From: Trichuris trichiura | Lineage: Eukaryota > Nematoda > Enoplea > Trichinellida > Trichuridae | Direction of reading: 5' to 3' | Length of the DNA stretch: 64,000 nt | Assembly (NCBI GenBank): GCA_037903355.1 | Contig: JBAJFE010000011.1 | Span: 1,311,001 to 1,375,000 of the forward strand | In this document: positions 35,729 to 49,616 of the stretch, in pieces | How the letters are laid out: every line of letters starts with the position of its first letter | Position numbering within the stretch: position 1 is the first letter of the stretch | Notes under the pieces: generated by a model | Database searches by the model: none | What the model was told of the DNA's origin: nothing | Seen by the model: only the letters and a program-made list of their open reading frames with translations | Program-made: the position numbers and the translations under genes

Positions 35729-37300
35729 CTGAGGGAAACTGCTCCTATGAAATGCAAACACGAATATCAGGTTAAATCGTTCATTGGCTGGGTTAACGTA
35801 AACGTTTCGTGTTATCTTTGTTACATCAGATATCAGATAACGACTGTTGATAGGCGCTGTCTGAGTTGCGAACTGTTAGATCATCATTAATTTTTGTGCA
35901 CTGATATTGTGTGCGGTCAGCTACAGCGTTAGTCTGAGACATAGCAACAAAATAATATTATATTCGTGAACTGGTAAGTTGAATAGTTCTACGCTTCAGA
36001 CTTATTGTAGATTAGTTGATGAGCAACCGCATCCAACGATCGAAGAAGCATAATTGAAAAGAATGATGAACACGGAAATGTTAAGAAGATGTTGATGAGA
36101 CAATGTGAATCCAAGTGTTGGAATGGAACACAAGCGACACGAATAATGGATGAAGTGGCTAAGATTTGGTAAGTACAAATCGGAAATATGCAATTTCAAC
36201 TCGTACCCAATGCACATCGTTGTTAACCATAGAAAAAGATCTTCATTTCCACAAGAATACTATTTTGGCAAATTCTGCATTAAGATCTTTTGCATTATGT
36301 TAAAACAAAAGCGTTTTCGGCAGTGTGAAAAATTATGAATTATTTTCTCGGCGAAGAACATTTTTTCATCCAGCAAAACAGCTCACTTAGATTGCTACAG
36401 TGTGTATTTTGCATTAGCACCGAAAGTTCTTATCATTTCGCTTGAGGGAGACTGTTCCGAAAAAATGTGAGCAAGAAAATCAGGTCAAATCACTCTTCAG
36501 TCACGTTAGAATAAGCGCTTCATGTTTATCTCGTTACGCTGCAAATCAGATAACGGCCGTCGTTAGCTGCTGTCTGATTTGCATACTGTTAGTTCGTTAT
36601 CACTGCGTTCCTACTAATATCACGAGCCCTATACTATAGCATTAAATTGAGCAATAACTACAAAATCCTACAATTCATCAATTGGTTAGTTGAATAGTTC
36701 TGTGCTTCGCGCGTAAGAATGGACAAAGCAAAAAACATTCAATTGCTCCTTGCACTCTGGACGTAAAACGTTGTGCCAACCAACCAACCAAACCAACGAA
36801 CCAGAACATTTTTGGTGGCTTTCTAAAGAAGCATAACAGAAAGCGCTGATGACATTCGAAGTGATGAGGAAACGTATATGAAACTGAAAGTGAATCTGAA
36901 CTGTTGGAATGGAACACAAATTACACAAAGAATTAATGATCTGGCAAAAGGTGGTAAGCGGATCCTCAAAACATACACTTTCTGGTGATGTACACCGGAC
37001 ATTTTCGTCCATCACAGTACAAGTTCTTCATTCCCATGTAAGTATCATATTGGCAAATTCTGCGGTAAGATGTCCTGCATTACCTTAAAACAAACCAGCT
37101 TTCAGAAGTTTAACAGATCATAAAATATTTTTGGGAGCGAAGAACATTAGCTCATCCAGCAGAATATTTCATTTAGACGATTACATCACATGTTTTACAT
37201 GCTCAGTTTGGCTATGAAATATAAAATCAAAAGGAGATGTGCCAGTTAAGCTGCTAACGTAAAACTGATTCGAGTTGTCCGCTTTCTTTTGAAAGGGTTT
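35729..37300. repeat. Tandem duplication, unit about 0.71-0.79 kb, two copies
   Basis: Blocks recur in the same order: GAGGGA.ACTG at 35735 and 36446; TCAGATAACG near 35833 and 36546; GAATGGAACACAA at 36120 and 36907; TTGGCAAATTCTGC at 36267 and 37052. The offsets rise from 712 to 787 bases because of indels. The copies are clearly diverged. A donor-like GGTAAG after the GAATGGAACAC block is conserved in both. No protein is encoded. The right end runs into the higher-order repeat. Confidence 0.75.
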
Positions 37301-39040
37301 GATAAATCATTGTGTCATTTTCTACTAATAACTGCCCATCCATTCTTCGGTAGGGCGTTCAATTTCAGAAGCAAGTTAACTTCTACGAAGAAACGAACAG
37401 CATGAGATTCCACTGGTAAGTAGTGTTCTTGTACGCATGCTTCGTGTTAACAGCGCTCCATACATGCAATTATGGCACTGCACGACATATAACCAGCACA
37501 GAGAGTGTCTAGTGGGATACACAAGTATAGATTGATAGTACTTGAAAGGGAGGATCTCTCTTCGATCAAATTGGCTGTTTTTGCAAGTTCTGTCCATCAT
37601 ATACATGGACCATAGTAAAAGATGGAGGCTTTCTACTGGTATGGATCCAATGCATTCGATGTGCGGTTTTCTCCTGCCTACGCCACGACACGGCAGTAAG
37701 TGGTGCCTCTCAGATAAACCCTGCGCACATAGACCTCTAACACGTATATGATACAACCTTACTGTCTTCATGTCTGTCACGCATGCATAGACATTATATC
37801 ATGAGAAATAGTCACACTACTGAGGTACTCTCCGTCCATGAAAGCGATACATTTTCTGCGGAACGATATCTTAGCATGAAAGAACCACTTCACATGCTCT
37901 TTGTGAACCTAAAGTGTGTCTACAATATCGCTGCACGAAATCGAATCATGCTTTTACTGTCTTCTGGACCCTAGTATTCTCTTATGTATTCACATCAGAG
38001 AAGGATAGAAAGTTACTGCGCTGGCACCCTCCCTTGAACTGAAAATGTGTGCATGTCAGTCTAACAGAGGGAAACAGCGGGACATCTACTATTCGCACGT
38101 CGAAAGCATGATTCCTGTATGTATGACTATCATAGGATAATGAGAAATCATTTCACTGACCTGATAACCAGGCATAGAAGCTATGACCTCTGCACGCATT
38201 CTGCAGAGGAAATTCCAGAAATCAGATCAAAACAAAGGATGCAGTTCCTTTCTCTCGGACAAATTCTTATGTCGTTTTCCACCAATAACAGCCATCCCTT
38301 ACAATGGCAAGGCATTCAATTGCAAAAGCAAACCGACTTGTAAGAAGAATTCCACTGGTAGGAAATGCTGTTCGATGCATCCTTGAAGTATTCTTTCGTT
38401 GTTTTGACACCGTAAATTTGTCTGACACCCTCACATGTTGTGTCACGGCGTGAAGTAAGGTCAGAGTTATAAGTTTCAGCTGTAAATGCCTCTCATCTTC
38501 AGCATCCACGCACACTATAGTACGACAGGGGTCCTTGCATGTATATATACATATATATATACTGCGCATGCACGAAAGCTATGACTCACGCGTATAGGAG
38601 CAGTTGAACTGGCATATTTCAAAGTTGAATGCCTGGTTTCGGGTGCAGAGGTTTTCATTAGAGAAGGTACGGTATGGAACGTGACCGGTTTGTGGTAAAG
38701 TGCCTTAAATCATCTGAAAATGTACAACAACTTCATTCACGAAACCTTTGCCATGAAGCCGTGTCCATACAAAGAAAATTCAAACAAGCAGTTTGCACAG
38801 CGTCTAATAACAATATGCATTGTGACTATGGAAGTGACATCAGCTAAGCCTGGACTAACTTACCGAAGCAAAAGTAAAATGAGGACAAAAATTGAAGAAG
38901 CAGTGTTCATTGAGCACACTACGAACATGAGTTGAAACTGTGGCCATGGACCTCACAGTGCACAAAAACAATATGAGCTATGACTATGGAAATGACATCA
39001 GCTACATCTGAACTCACTGAGTCAATTACAAATTGTTCTA

Positions 39041-39493
39041 ACTTTTTTGTAGCGGTTAGCCCGTTTTTTAATTAACGTTTAATGCATAAACGTTTGAAGC
39101 GAAGCTTTCAGGCCTCGGGGTGGCCCGTCTTCAGCGCACTTTGTGCCGCTCATCGGGTCGGTCTTTGTGTTAGCAAGCTGCTCCATCCGACCGACCTTGG
39201 CGCAGACCGCAGCTCTCAGGTCTATCTTGACCCGTCAGGCCTTGGTACCACCTAGTCAGTCAGACTTCGCAGCGAGCACCCAACAGACTTTCCACGACGG
39301 CAGCACACTAACGATGGCAGTCGACGACAACAATACCGCCAGCCTTGCTGTGGCAGATAACGCTCTACCGACGGCGCCAAACGTTAGCGGTTACCATACG
39401 CGCTCGTAGCAAGGGTTCGTCGTCGTTCGACGGCAGCAGCAGTCGACGATGACGACACTACCCCGTCTTGCTGCGGAGGACAACGCTCGAGTT
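39041..39493. other. GC-rich insertion in the higher-order repeat
   Basis: A 450-bp segment interrupts one subrepeat (GTTCTA before it, AAATGATGG after it, normally nearly contiguous). It is markedly more GC-rich and contains a two-copy, about 134-bp internal repeat starting CGACGGCAGCA (near 39296 and 39430). A frame at 39143-39409 (+) is open for 88 codons without a recognised domain. Its left part, TGCATAAACGTT..GCGAAGCTTTC, recurs near 42260-42290 in another short insertion. It is probably a transposon fragment of unknown class. Confidence 0.5.
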
Positions 39494-42199
39494 TTAAATG
39501 ATGGCAAAAAAATCAACAAGCAGTGTTCACACTACGCAATAACAGCATAAATTTTGACTACGGCTGTGGAGACGTTGGGTTCATAATATTAGTATGAATT
39601 ATCACTGTGAAAGTGACGGCTGGTACACCTGTACTCTTTAATAGATCAGTCCTGAAAAATGATGACAGAAAGCAAAGAAATATTGTTTCTGTGGCTACTT
39701 TAGCAATATGGTCTATGACTTTGGAAGCGATTTAAGCGACACTTTGACTAGGTTAATGTATCAATATTGAAGTGTTGACAAAGAAACTAAAGTACTATTC
39801 AGTGGGCACAACCTGATTAGAAATTAAGACTATCGCTATTGACTTTGCTGGACACAACAAAGTTATGAGTTATGACTATGGATGTGGCATCAGATGCGCT
39901 AGGACATCTGAAAAATTAATAGAAAAATGGGCATGTTAATATATTTCAAATTATGACTATGGCCATATACCTCGCTTGGTAGAAGAACGTAACGAATTTT
40001 GACCATGAAGGTGGTACGAGATACACTTACAGTCTGTTCATAACGCTGAACCAATGTTGCTCATATCGCAAAAAGAAAAGACCATGTTTCTACAAAAAAA
40101 AGAGCAAGAAAAATATGACTAATGGAAAAGATTAATATTTCAAGAGCTGATGCATTATAAAGCGAGGGCTCCGGAAAAAATGAAGAGAGATGCTCGAAGA
40201 AGACTGAAAAATGAAAATCACAAATAAAAAACAGATCACCAAGAACAACGACAGGCATCACAGCAATGTGGTAGGTTTAAAAAGAAGAGAGCAGTCAATA
40301 GCGAAACCGACTTGGAACTACACGCTGTGCACTATAATCCTGTCAAGGTTTTCCTTTCCTGCTTGGACGCTGACTATGGGAATTGTGGCTCCCAAAAGAA
40401 ACTTGTTTTCTTTTCACATGTCTGAAGTTCTGCTATACAATGGGCATACCATACCGTACCATCTATAATGAATACCTTTAGCATGTTGGCCATCGATAGT
40501 AGGCATGCCTCCTGCACCTGCAGCAATTATACTATGAGCAATCATACCATTGGCATGGAACTATTCAGCGAAAGTGTACTCGTAAATGTAAAAATGTCAT
40601 TACTATGAGATAACGTCATACCACTCGGGTGCCTCTTCTAAGTATCTAACTTGTATGTGAAGGGTGGTTGGTGCTAGTGCTTGTCATTTGACTCTCACAG
40701 GGTCTTAGCATGTAGGAATAGTACCGCTCACATGGTGCTCGCAATGCAAGCTTTGAGCCCTCTACAGAGGGAAATGCCTTAGCGTGCAAGAATCACTCTA
40801 TCCGGTCCTTGTCGACCGGCGGTGTGATTGCAATATCGTTGCACGAAAATGAACACTTCGGCGTTTCGCATGCCTTCTGCGCATGGTCTTTTACGGGTGC
40901 TTGTCTATACGTATCATAGAAGAATTGAAAATTACCGCCCTGGCATCCTTTGTTCAACTGAAAAGGCGACTTCTGCACGCATTCCGTAAATTAAATCCGC
41001 GATGCAAAAGCGAAAAAATCAATTCGATTTGTTCTATCCTTCTTTGTCTGACACAAATCTTTTATGTCGTTTCCCACTAATAACCGCCCATCCGTACGTT
41101 GGCGACGCACTCGATTGACGACAGAAATTGACTTACAAGAAGAATTGCACAAGTTGGAACTCAAGCGGTAAGCAATGTTGTTAAACGCATATTTCAAGTA
41201 TTCTTTCCTTATTTTGACACCATAAAATCTTTAGGATGGCAGTCAGCCAATAGAATTATTTGTGTGACACCCGCATGTGTTCGATGTTGACGTAAAATAA
41301 GGTCAGAGATCTTAGGGTTAGCCTATAAGTGCCTACCATCTCCAACATCCGCGCTCACTATAATACGACAGGGAGTTCTTGCATATGTATGCTGCGTACG
41401 CACGAAAGCCATGACTCACCCCTATAGATGAGTTTGAACTGGCATTTTCCAAAGTTGAATGCCTGGCTTTGGGTAAATAGGTTTTCATTAGAGAAGGTAC
41501 AGTATGGAACTTGCCGGAGTCAAGCATTCAAATCGTTTTGTAGTATTCGAGTTCGCCATTATACAAATATTTAAGTACGAATACTTTGTCATGATGCCAT
41601 CTATAAGCAGAAAAATCAAAAAGTGCTGTTCACTGGGTACAATGACAATATGAACTTTCATTGTGGAAATGACATCAGCTGCACGCGGACTAACTGGATA
41701 AAGCAGTTGCAAAATGGTGACAAAAAGAAAAGAAGCAGTGTCGGTTGAGCGCATAACGAGTACGTGTTGAGACTGTGGCCATGCACCTCATTGGGCGTAG
41801 TAGCGATATCAATTATGACTGCGGAAATGAGGTTAAATAACCCTTCACTTAATTGATAAATGGATCCTAAATGACGACAAGAAAATGAAAGAAGCACTGT
41901 TCACTGTACACAAAGGAAAAATGAAAATTATGATTGTGGCTTTGGACACTGTTGTGCTCAGTAGCACTATGAACTATCATTCTGGAAGTGACATTGGGTG
42001 CACCTGGATTCTGTTGATAGGTTAGTCCTAACATGATGAGAAAGCAAAGACGCATTCTTTCTCAGCATACAATAACAATATGATCAGTGACTTATGGTAG
42101 TGGCATTAGCTGCACGTGGGCTATGTTGGTACATCAATTCTAAAATGATGACAACGAAAGCAAAGCACAATTCAGTTGGCACAAGAATATGAATTATGA

Positions 42200-42295
42200 C
42201 TAGAAACTTTTCCTCTAAAATTTCTGCTTCTTTCAACTTGTTCTTTTAAAATAAGATTTATTGCATAAACGTTAAGTGCGAAGCTTTCCAGTCAA
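42200..42295. other. Short insertion related to the one at 39.04 kb
   Basis: About 95 bases break the subrepeat pattern here. The right part, TTGCATAAACGTTAAGTGCG AAGCTTTC, resembles the left part of the insertion at 39041-39493. It is likely a truncated copy of the same element. Confidence 0.4.
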
Positions 42296-45200
42296 GTCAA
42301 TGAATTGTGACAATGGATGTGACATCAGCTGCAACTGTACTAAGTTGATAAAGCAACCGTGAAATAACGATGAAATACCAAACAAGCATTGTTCATTGGG
42401 CACAGTAACAGCATAAATTATGATCTTAGTCATGGACCTCATTGGGTACAACAGCAATACGAATTATGATTATAGAAGTGAAGTCCAGTATGCTTAGACA
42501 CAATTGGTAAAGGAATCGCAAAGTGATGACGAAAAGTCAAGCAAGCCATGTTAAGTGTTAACAGTAAGAATGTAAATTATAACTGTGGTTATGGACTTTA
42601 CTATGTACATTGGCAATATGAATTATGGATGTGGAGGTGAGGTTTGCTACGCTTACACGCAGTTGATAAATTAATCAAAAATGGAAATAATAGTATAAAT
42701 TATGGACTGTGGTCGTGCACCGCGCTGGGTACAGCAATAATATGAATTATAACTATGAGAGTGACATAAGACACGCCTGCAGTCTGTTGATAAACCTGCA
42801 CGAATGCTGTTCGTATTGAGAATAGAAAAACGCGTACATTACTTCAGAAAAGAGAGCAAGAAAAACGTCACGAATACAGGAGATTGGGATTTTAAGTGGT
42901 CGCGGAATGTAAAAACACGACTCCAAAAGACAAGCACAAAGGCAAACATGAAGAAGATCCTAAAATGAAAAACAGAACACAAAAAATGAAAACAAGCACA
43001 ACAGGAATGTGGCACCTTTGGAATGAAGAGAGCAGTCAATAGCAAAACTGACTTTGAATTCCCACGCCGTGCATTTTCACCCTGACAAGGTCTTCCCTTT
43101 CCCATCAGACGATCCTGCTGGGACTTGCACCTACTGGAAGTTTCATTAATTTTCACATCTTCTGTAATGTGCCATTCTACAATCGGCAAACCATACCGTA
43201 CCATGTCTAATGAATACCGCTGACATGTTGCACATCAATGGAAAGTGTAACTTTTGCATGTGCAGTAATTATAGAATGAGTCATTAGTAGAGCGTACCGC
43301 TGCAGCGAGAGTACACCTGTACATATATAGACATCGTGACGAAGAGATAAAGTCATACCACTCAGATGCCTCTCCTAAGCATTTAACTAGTATATGAAGA
43401 GTGGATGGTGCCAATACTTGTAATTTGACTCTCACATGCACAGCTTCATAGCATGCCGGAATAGTACCGCTGACATGGTGCTCGTGCATGGAAGCTATTA
43501 CCTATCTACAGATAGATATCTTACCATGAAAGAAGCACTCCACACCATCCTTGTCAAGGTAAGGTGTGGTTGCAATACGCTTGCGCGAAAATGTATAATT
43601 AGGCGTTCGCTGTGCCTTCAGTCCGTAGACCCTTCCGGTGCCCTATGTGCGCATTTCATGCAAGGCTAGAAAATGTTCGCGCTGGCACCTTTTCTTGAAC
43701 TGAAAACGCAACCTCTGCACGCATTCTGTAATTTAAATTAGTGACGCAAAAGCGACAAAGTCAGTGCACCTTGTGCTCTCTTTCTTTGTCTGACACAAAT
43801 CTTTTATGTCGTTTCCCACTAATAACCGCCCATCCGTACGTTGGTACCACACTGGATCACAGAAAGAAACCGATCTACAAGAAGAATTGCACCACTTTAA
43901 ATTCAAAAGGTAAGCAATGCTGTTGAATGCATGCTTGACGCATTCTTTGTTTTAACCATAAAAGCCATAGCATGACAGTCAGTCAGTAGAATTATTTATG
44001 TGACACCTGCGTGTGTTCAACCATGGCCTAAAATAAGGTCAGAGCTCTTAGGTTTCACCTATAAATCCGAATAGTCTCCCGCATTCGCGTACATTACAAT
44101 ATAAGAGGGAGTCCTTGCAACTGTACGTTGCCAATGCATGAAAGCTTCACTCGTGCATATTGGAGCCAATAAAGTGGCATCTTTTAAAGTTGAATGTCCC
44201 GTCTTGCCCATAGCGGTTTTCATTAGAGAGGGTACATTATGGAACCTGCCGGAGTGATTCATTCAAATCATCCTGCAGTCTTTGAGTTCAGCATTATAAA
44301 AATAACCAACCTACGATTCCTTTGTTATGAAGCCGTCCGTGAAAAGAAAAGTCAGAAAAGCATTGTTCAGTAAGTACAATAAGAATATGTGCTTTCACTG
44401 CGGAATTGACATCAGCAGAACCTGGTCTAACTGGAAAAAGCAGTTGCGAAGTGAGGACAAAAAGTATAAAGGCGGTTTTTGTTGGCCGCAATATGAGCAT
44501 GAGTTGAGATAGTGGCCATGGACCTCATTGGGCGCTACAACGACATAAATTATGACTATGCAAATGACGTCAGCTACCCCTCCGCTTAGTTGATAATTCG
44601 ATGCTACATGAGGACACGAAAATCAAAGAAACGCTCCTCACTGTACATAATAACAATATAAATTGACTGTGGCTATGGACACTGCCGGGCGTAACCGTGG
44701 TATGAATTATCACTGTGAAACTGAGATCAGGTACACCTGGACTCTGTTGATAAATCAGTTATAAACAGCTGATAAAAAGCGAAGAAGCACTGTTTCTTTA
44801 TGTACAAAAACCACATCAACTATGACTACAGAAGTGACATCAGCTCCGCGCGGGCTAAATTAATACATCAAGTTTAAATGGATGACAAGAAAACACCAAA
44901 GCACCATTCAGTGAGCACCACGAGAATAGAAATTATGACCATGGCTACCGATTCCGCTGGGCGCAATAACGGTGTGAGTTATGACTATGGATCTGAGAGC
45001 AGCTAAAGCTGAACTGTGTTGATAGTCAGTTATAAACTGGTGATAGAAAGCAAAGAGGCACTGTTTCTGTATGTACAAAAACCATATGATTTATGATCTA
45101 TGACTATAGAAGTGGCATCAGCTTAGCATGGACTAAGTTGATACATCAAGTTTAAACGGATGACAAAGGAACCAAAGCTCCATTCAGTGGGCACAATGAG

Positions 45201-48200
45201 AATAGAATTTTTGACCATCGCTATGGACCCCGTTGGCACGAAAATGATGTGAATTATGACTATGGATGTGGCATGAGCTAAAGCTGAAGTAAGTTGATAA
45301 AGTAACCGCCAAATAACGACAAAATACCTAAAAAGCTCTGTTCAGTTGGTACAGTGGCAGTATAAATTATGACTCTAGCTATGGACTGATTGGGAGCAAT
45401 AAGAATATGAATTATGACTATGGAAGTGAAGTCAGGTAGACCTAGACTCAATTGATAATGCAATGGCAAAATGATGACAAAAAAATAAAACAAGCGTTGT
45501 TCAGTGTCAACAGTTACAGTGAAAATTTGGACTATGATTATGGACCTCATTGTGTACAATAACAATAAGGATGATGGATATAGAGGTGACATCAGCTACG
45601 CTTAGACACAGTCTGCAGAATAATCAAAAAAGGACATAGTAATCATGTAAATTATTGACTGTGGCTACGTACTTCATTGGGTGCAGTAACAATACGAATT
45701 ATGGCTGTAGAAGTGACAAGGTTCACGTAGACTCTGTTGTCTACATTGAAAAAATAAAGAAGCGTACATTGCTTTAGAAGAGAACAAGAAAAGCATCACG
45801 AATATAGACGATTGGCATTTTAACTTATGCCGGAATATAAAATGACCGTTCCAAAAAAAGTGAACAAAAGAAAACGTAAAGAAGCTTGAAAACTGAAAAT
45901 TGCAAACTCAAAAACGGAACACGAAGAGCAAAGACAGGCACAACAGGTATGTGGCACCTTCAAAAAACAAGAGAGCAGTCAATAGCCAAGCTGACCTTCA
46001 TAGTACACGCCATGCACTTAACCTAGGCAAATCCTTCGTGTTTGGTTTCGACGCTCATGACAGGAGTCGTACATCCTGAAAGTTCCATTGTTCTCTACCT
46101 CTTCTCTGCTGTTCTCTCATAGAATGGGCATACCATACCGTACCATCTTTAATGATTACCGTTGCCATGTTGCCCATCAGTGGAAGGTATGTCTTCTGCA
46201 TGTGCATGTGTGACTCTTCTTAGTATAATTTCTGCATGTGCAGTAATTATACTAAGAAGAGTCATACTAGGTGCATGCACGCATGCAGCGAAAGTATACT
46301 TGTGGGTGTATAAATGTCATGACAGTGGAATAAAGTCATACCAGTCGGGTGCCTGTACTAGGCATTCAACTAGTATTGACGGGCGGCAGTTGCCGCTGCT
46401 GCTAACTTGATTCTCACTCGCACAGTTTCACAGTACGTGGGAATAGCACTGCTCACGTTGTGCTCGCACATGGAAGGTATGAGTCCACTCATGGATGTCT
46501 CAGCATGGAAGAATCTTTCTGTACGGTTTTTGTCGATGTACAGTGTGATTTCAATATCGTTTCACGAAAATGAATAATTAGGATCTCATTTAGTCTTCTG
46601 TGCATGGGCCTTACCAGTGCCGTATGTGTGCATATCACGGAGTGATTTCGAAACACGGGGTGTCTTTTTGGAATGATAGAGATTTGCCGCGGTAACTTCT
46701 TTCCTTGAACTGAAAACGCGAGTTCTGCACGTATGGATATCAGGGGATGAATGGGAGACATAGCGCTTACTTTCTCTCCGTAATTCGAATGTATGATTGC
46801 TGCATGCGCTGACATCATGGCATAAGGAAAATGTGAGTTAATTTACTTAAGCACTAAGCGCGGGAACAATGACTTCTGCACACATCCTTTAAGTTAAATT
46901 CGTAAAGCAAAAGCGAAAAAAACAGTGCAATTTGTTCTGTCTTTCATTCTCTGACACAAGTTTTCTATGCCATTTTGCACCAATAACTACGCATCCGCAC
47001 GTTGGCAGCGCACTCGATTACAGAGAGAAACCGACTTACAAGAAGACTTGCACAAGTTGAAATTCAAACGGTAAGCAATGCTGTTGAATGCATGCTTCAA
47101 GTATTCTTTCATTGTTTTGACACCGTTAGATCGTCAAAATGACATTCAGCCAACAGAATTATTTGTGTGACACCTGCATGTCTTTAATCATGGCGTGAAA
47201 TAAGGTCAGAGCTCTTAGGCTTCACCTCCAAATCTGAATAGTCTGCCGCATCCGTGCACATTATAGTATAAGAGGGAGTCATTGCAGTCGGATGTTGCCC
47301 ATGCATGAAAGCTTGTCACTCGTGTATATAGGGGCAACTAAACTGGCATCTTTTAAAGTTGGATGTCACGTTTTGGGCATAGCAGTTATCATTAAAAAAG
47401 TTACGGTACGGAACTTGCCAGAGTCATTCATTTAAGTCTTATGCCATGTTCGATTTCGCCATTATATAAATATCGGACAACTTAACCTACCTATCGTTTG
47501 TCATGAAGCCGTCTGTAAACAGAAAAATTAAAGAAGCGCTGTTCATTTGGTACAGTAACAATATGGAAGTGACATCAGATACACTTGGACTAACTGGATA
47601 AAGCAGTTGCAAAATCAGGGCAAAAAAATAAAGAAGCAGTGTCCGTCGGGAGCAGAACGAATACGAATTGAGACTGTGGCAATGGACCTCATTGGGCATA
47701 TAGCGATATCAGTTATGACTGTGGAAATGACATCAGCTATCCCTTGACTTAGTTGATAAACCGATACTACATGACGACAAGAGAACGAAGGAGGCGCTGT
47801 TCACTGTACACAATAACAATATAAACTATGACAATGGCTATGACATCGTTGGGTGCAATTGCAGTATGAATTATCACTATAGAAGTGAAATGAGGTACAT
47901 CTGAACTCTGTAGATAAGTCACTCACAAACCGATGATGAAAAGCAAAGAAGCACTGTTTCTGTATGTACAAAAAGCATATGATCTATGACTATAGAAACT
48001 GACATCGCCTGCGCATGGTCTACGTTGAATCATCAAGTTTAGTGGTGTGACAAAGAAACCAAAGCACCATTCATTGGGCACAATGAGAATAGAAATTTTG
48101 ACCGTCGCTATGGACCTCGCTTGGCACAATAATGGTGTGAAGTATGACTATGAATGTGACATCAGCTAAAACTGGACTACGTTGGTAAAGTAACCGCCAA

Positions 48201-49389
48201 ATAACGACAAAATACTTAAGAAGCACTGTTCAATTGGCAGAGTAACCGTAGAAATTATGGCTGTAGCCATGGACGTCATTGGGCACAACAGCATTACGAG
48301 TTTTGACTATGGAAGTGAAGTGAGGTAGACTGAGACTCAATTGATAAAGGAATCGCAAAATAATGACAGAAAACTAACGAAGCATTGTTCAGTGTCAACA
48401 GTAAGAATAAAGATTTCGACTATAATTATGGACCTCGCTGGGTACAATAACGATAGGAATTATGGATATAAAGGTGACATCAGCTACGCTCAGACACAGT
48501 TGATAGATTAATCAAGAAAGGACATAATAATCATATAAATTATTGACTGTGGCTACGTACTTCACTGGGTAGAGTAACAATACGAATGATGCCTATGGAA
48601 GTGACATAAGGTTCACCTGTAGTCTGTTGTTCACATTGAGAAAAGAAAAAAGCACACATTACTTCAGAAGAGAACAAGAAAAGCATCACGAATATAGAAG
48701 ATTGGCATTTTAACTTATGCCGGAATATAAAATGACCGTTCCAGAAAAAGTGAACAAAAGAAGACGTAAAGAAGCTTGAAAACCGAAAGTTGCAAACTCA
48801 AAAACGGAACACGAAGAGCAAAGACAGGCACAACAGGCATGTGGCACCTTTAAAAAAATAAGAGAGCAGTCAAAAGCCAAGCTGACTTTCATAGCACGCG
48901 CCCTGCACTTAACCTAGGCAAAATTTACGTTTTTCGCTTGGATGCTCATGACAGGAGTCGAACCTCCTGAAAGTTCCATTCTTCTTTACGTTTTCTTTGC
49001 TGTTCTCTCATAGAATGGGCATACCATACCGTACCATTTTTAATGAATACCGTTGCCATGTTGCCCATCAGTGGAAGGTATATCTTCTGCATGTGCAGTA
49101 ATTATGGTAAGAAGAGTCATACTAGGTGCATGTACGCAAGCAGCGAAAGTATGCTTGTGGGTGTATAAATATCATGACAGTGGGATAAAAAGTTACACCA
49201 GTCGGGTGCCTCTCCTAGGCATCCAACTAGTATTGACGGGCGGCAGTTGGCGCTGCTTCTAACTTGATTCTCACTGGCACAGTTTCACAGCACGTGGGAA
49301 TAGCACTGCTAACGTTGTGCTCGCGCATGGAAGGTATGAGTTCTCCACTCACGGTAGAATCATTCCTTACGGTCCTTGTCGATGTACAA

Positions 49390-49616
49390 CAGTGTTTCTC
49401 AACGTGGGCCCTGGGGCCTCCCTGGGGGGCCCTGAGAGATTTTAGGGGAGCCCTGGAAGCCAGGGGGACCCTGGAGGATAATGCGGCAGGACATTGTCCC
49501 AATAAACGGTGGGCCCTTACAAGGATTAGGGGGGTCCTGATAAAACCTAGGGGGGCCCTGGTGGGCCCTGACAAGGCCTAGGGGAGCCCTGGGGCAAAAA
49601 AGGTTGAGAAACTATG
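49390..49616. mobile_element. hAT-like MITE, 227 bp, with 8-bp target duplication
   Basis: The ends are CAGTGTTTCTCAAC and, read from the other side, CATAGTTTCTCAAC, a 14-bp terminal inverted repeat with two mismatches of the hAT CAGNG type. The element is flanked by ATGTACAA at 49382-49389 and 49617-49624, the 8-bp duplication typical of hAT insertion. The interior is G-rich, with repeated GGGCCCTGG words. There is no transposase, so mobilisation would need one elsewhere. A neighbouring unit of the same tandem repeat, at 46531-46560, has the uninterrupted site, so the insertion happened after the units duplicated. Confidence 0.9.

Noticed and set aside
49227..49581. Overlapping open frames of 105-115 aa on both strands
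   Set aside because: They lie mostly in the hAT-like MITE, whose G/C-rich repeats lack stops. No start context or homology.
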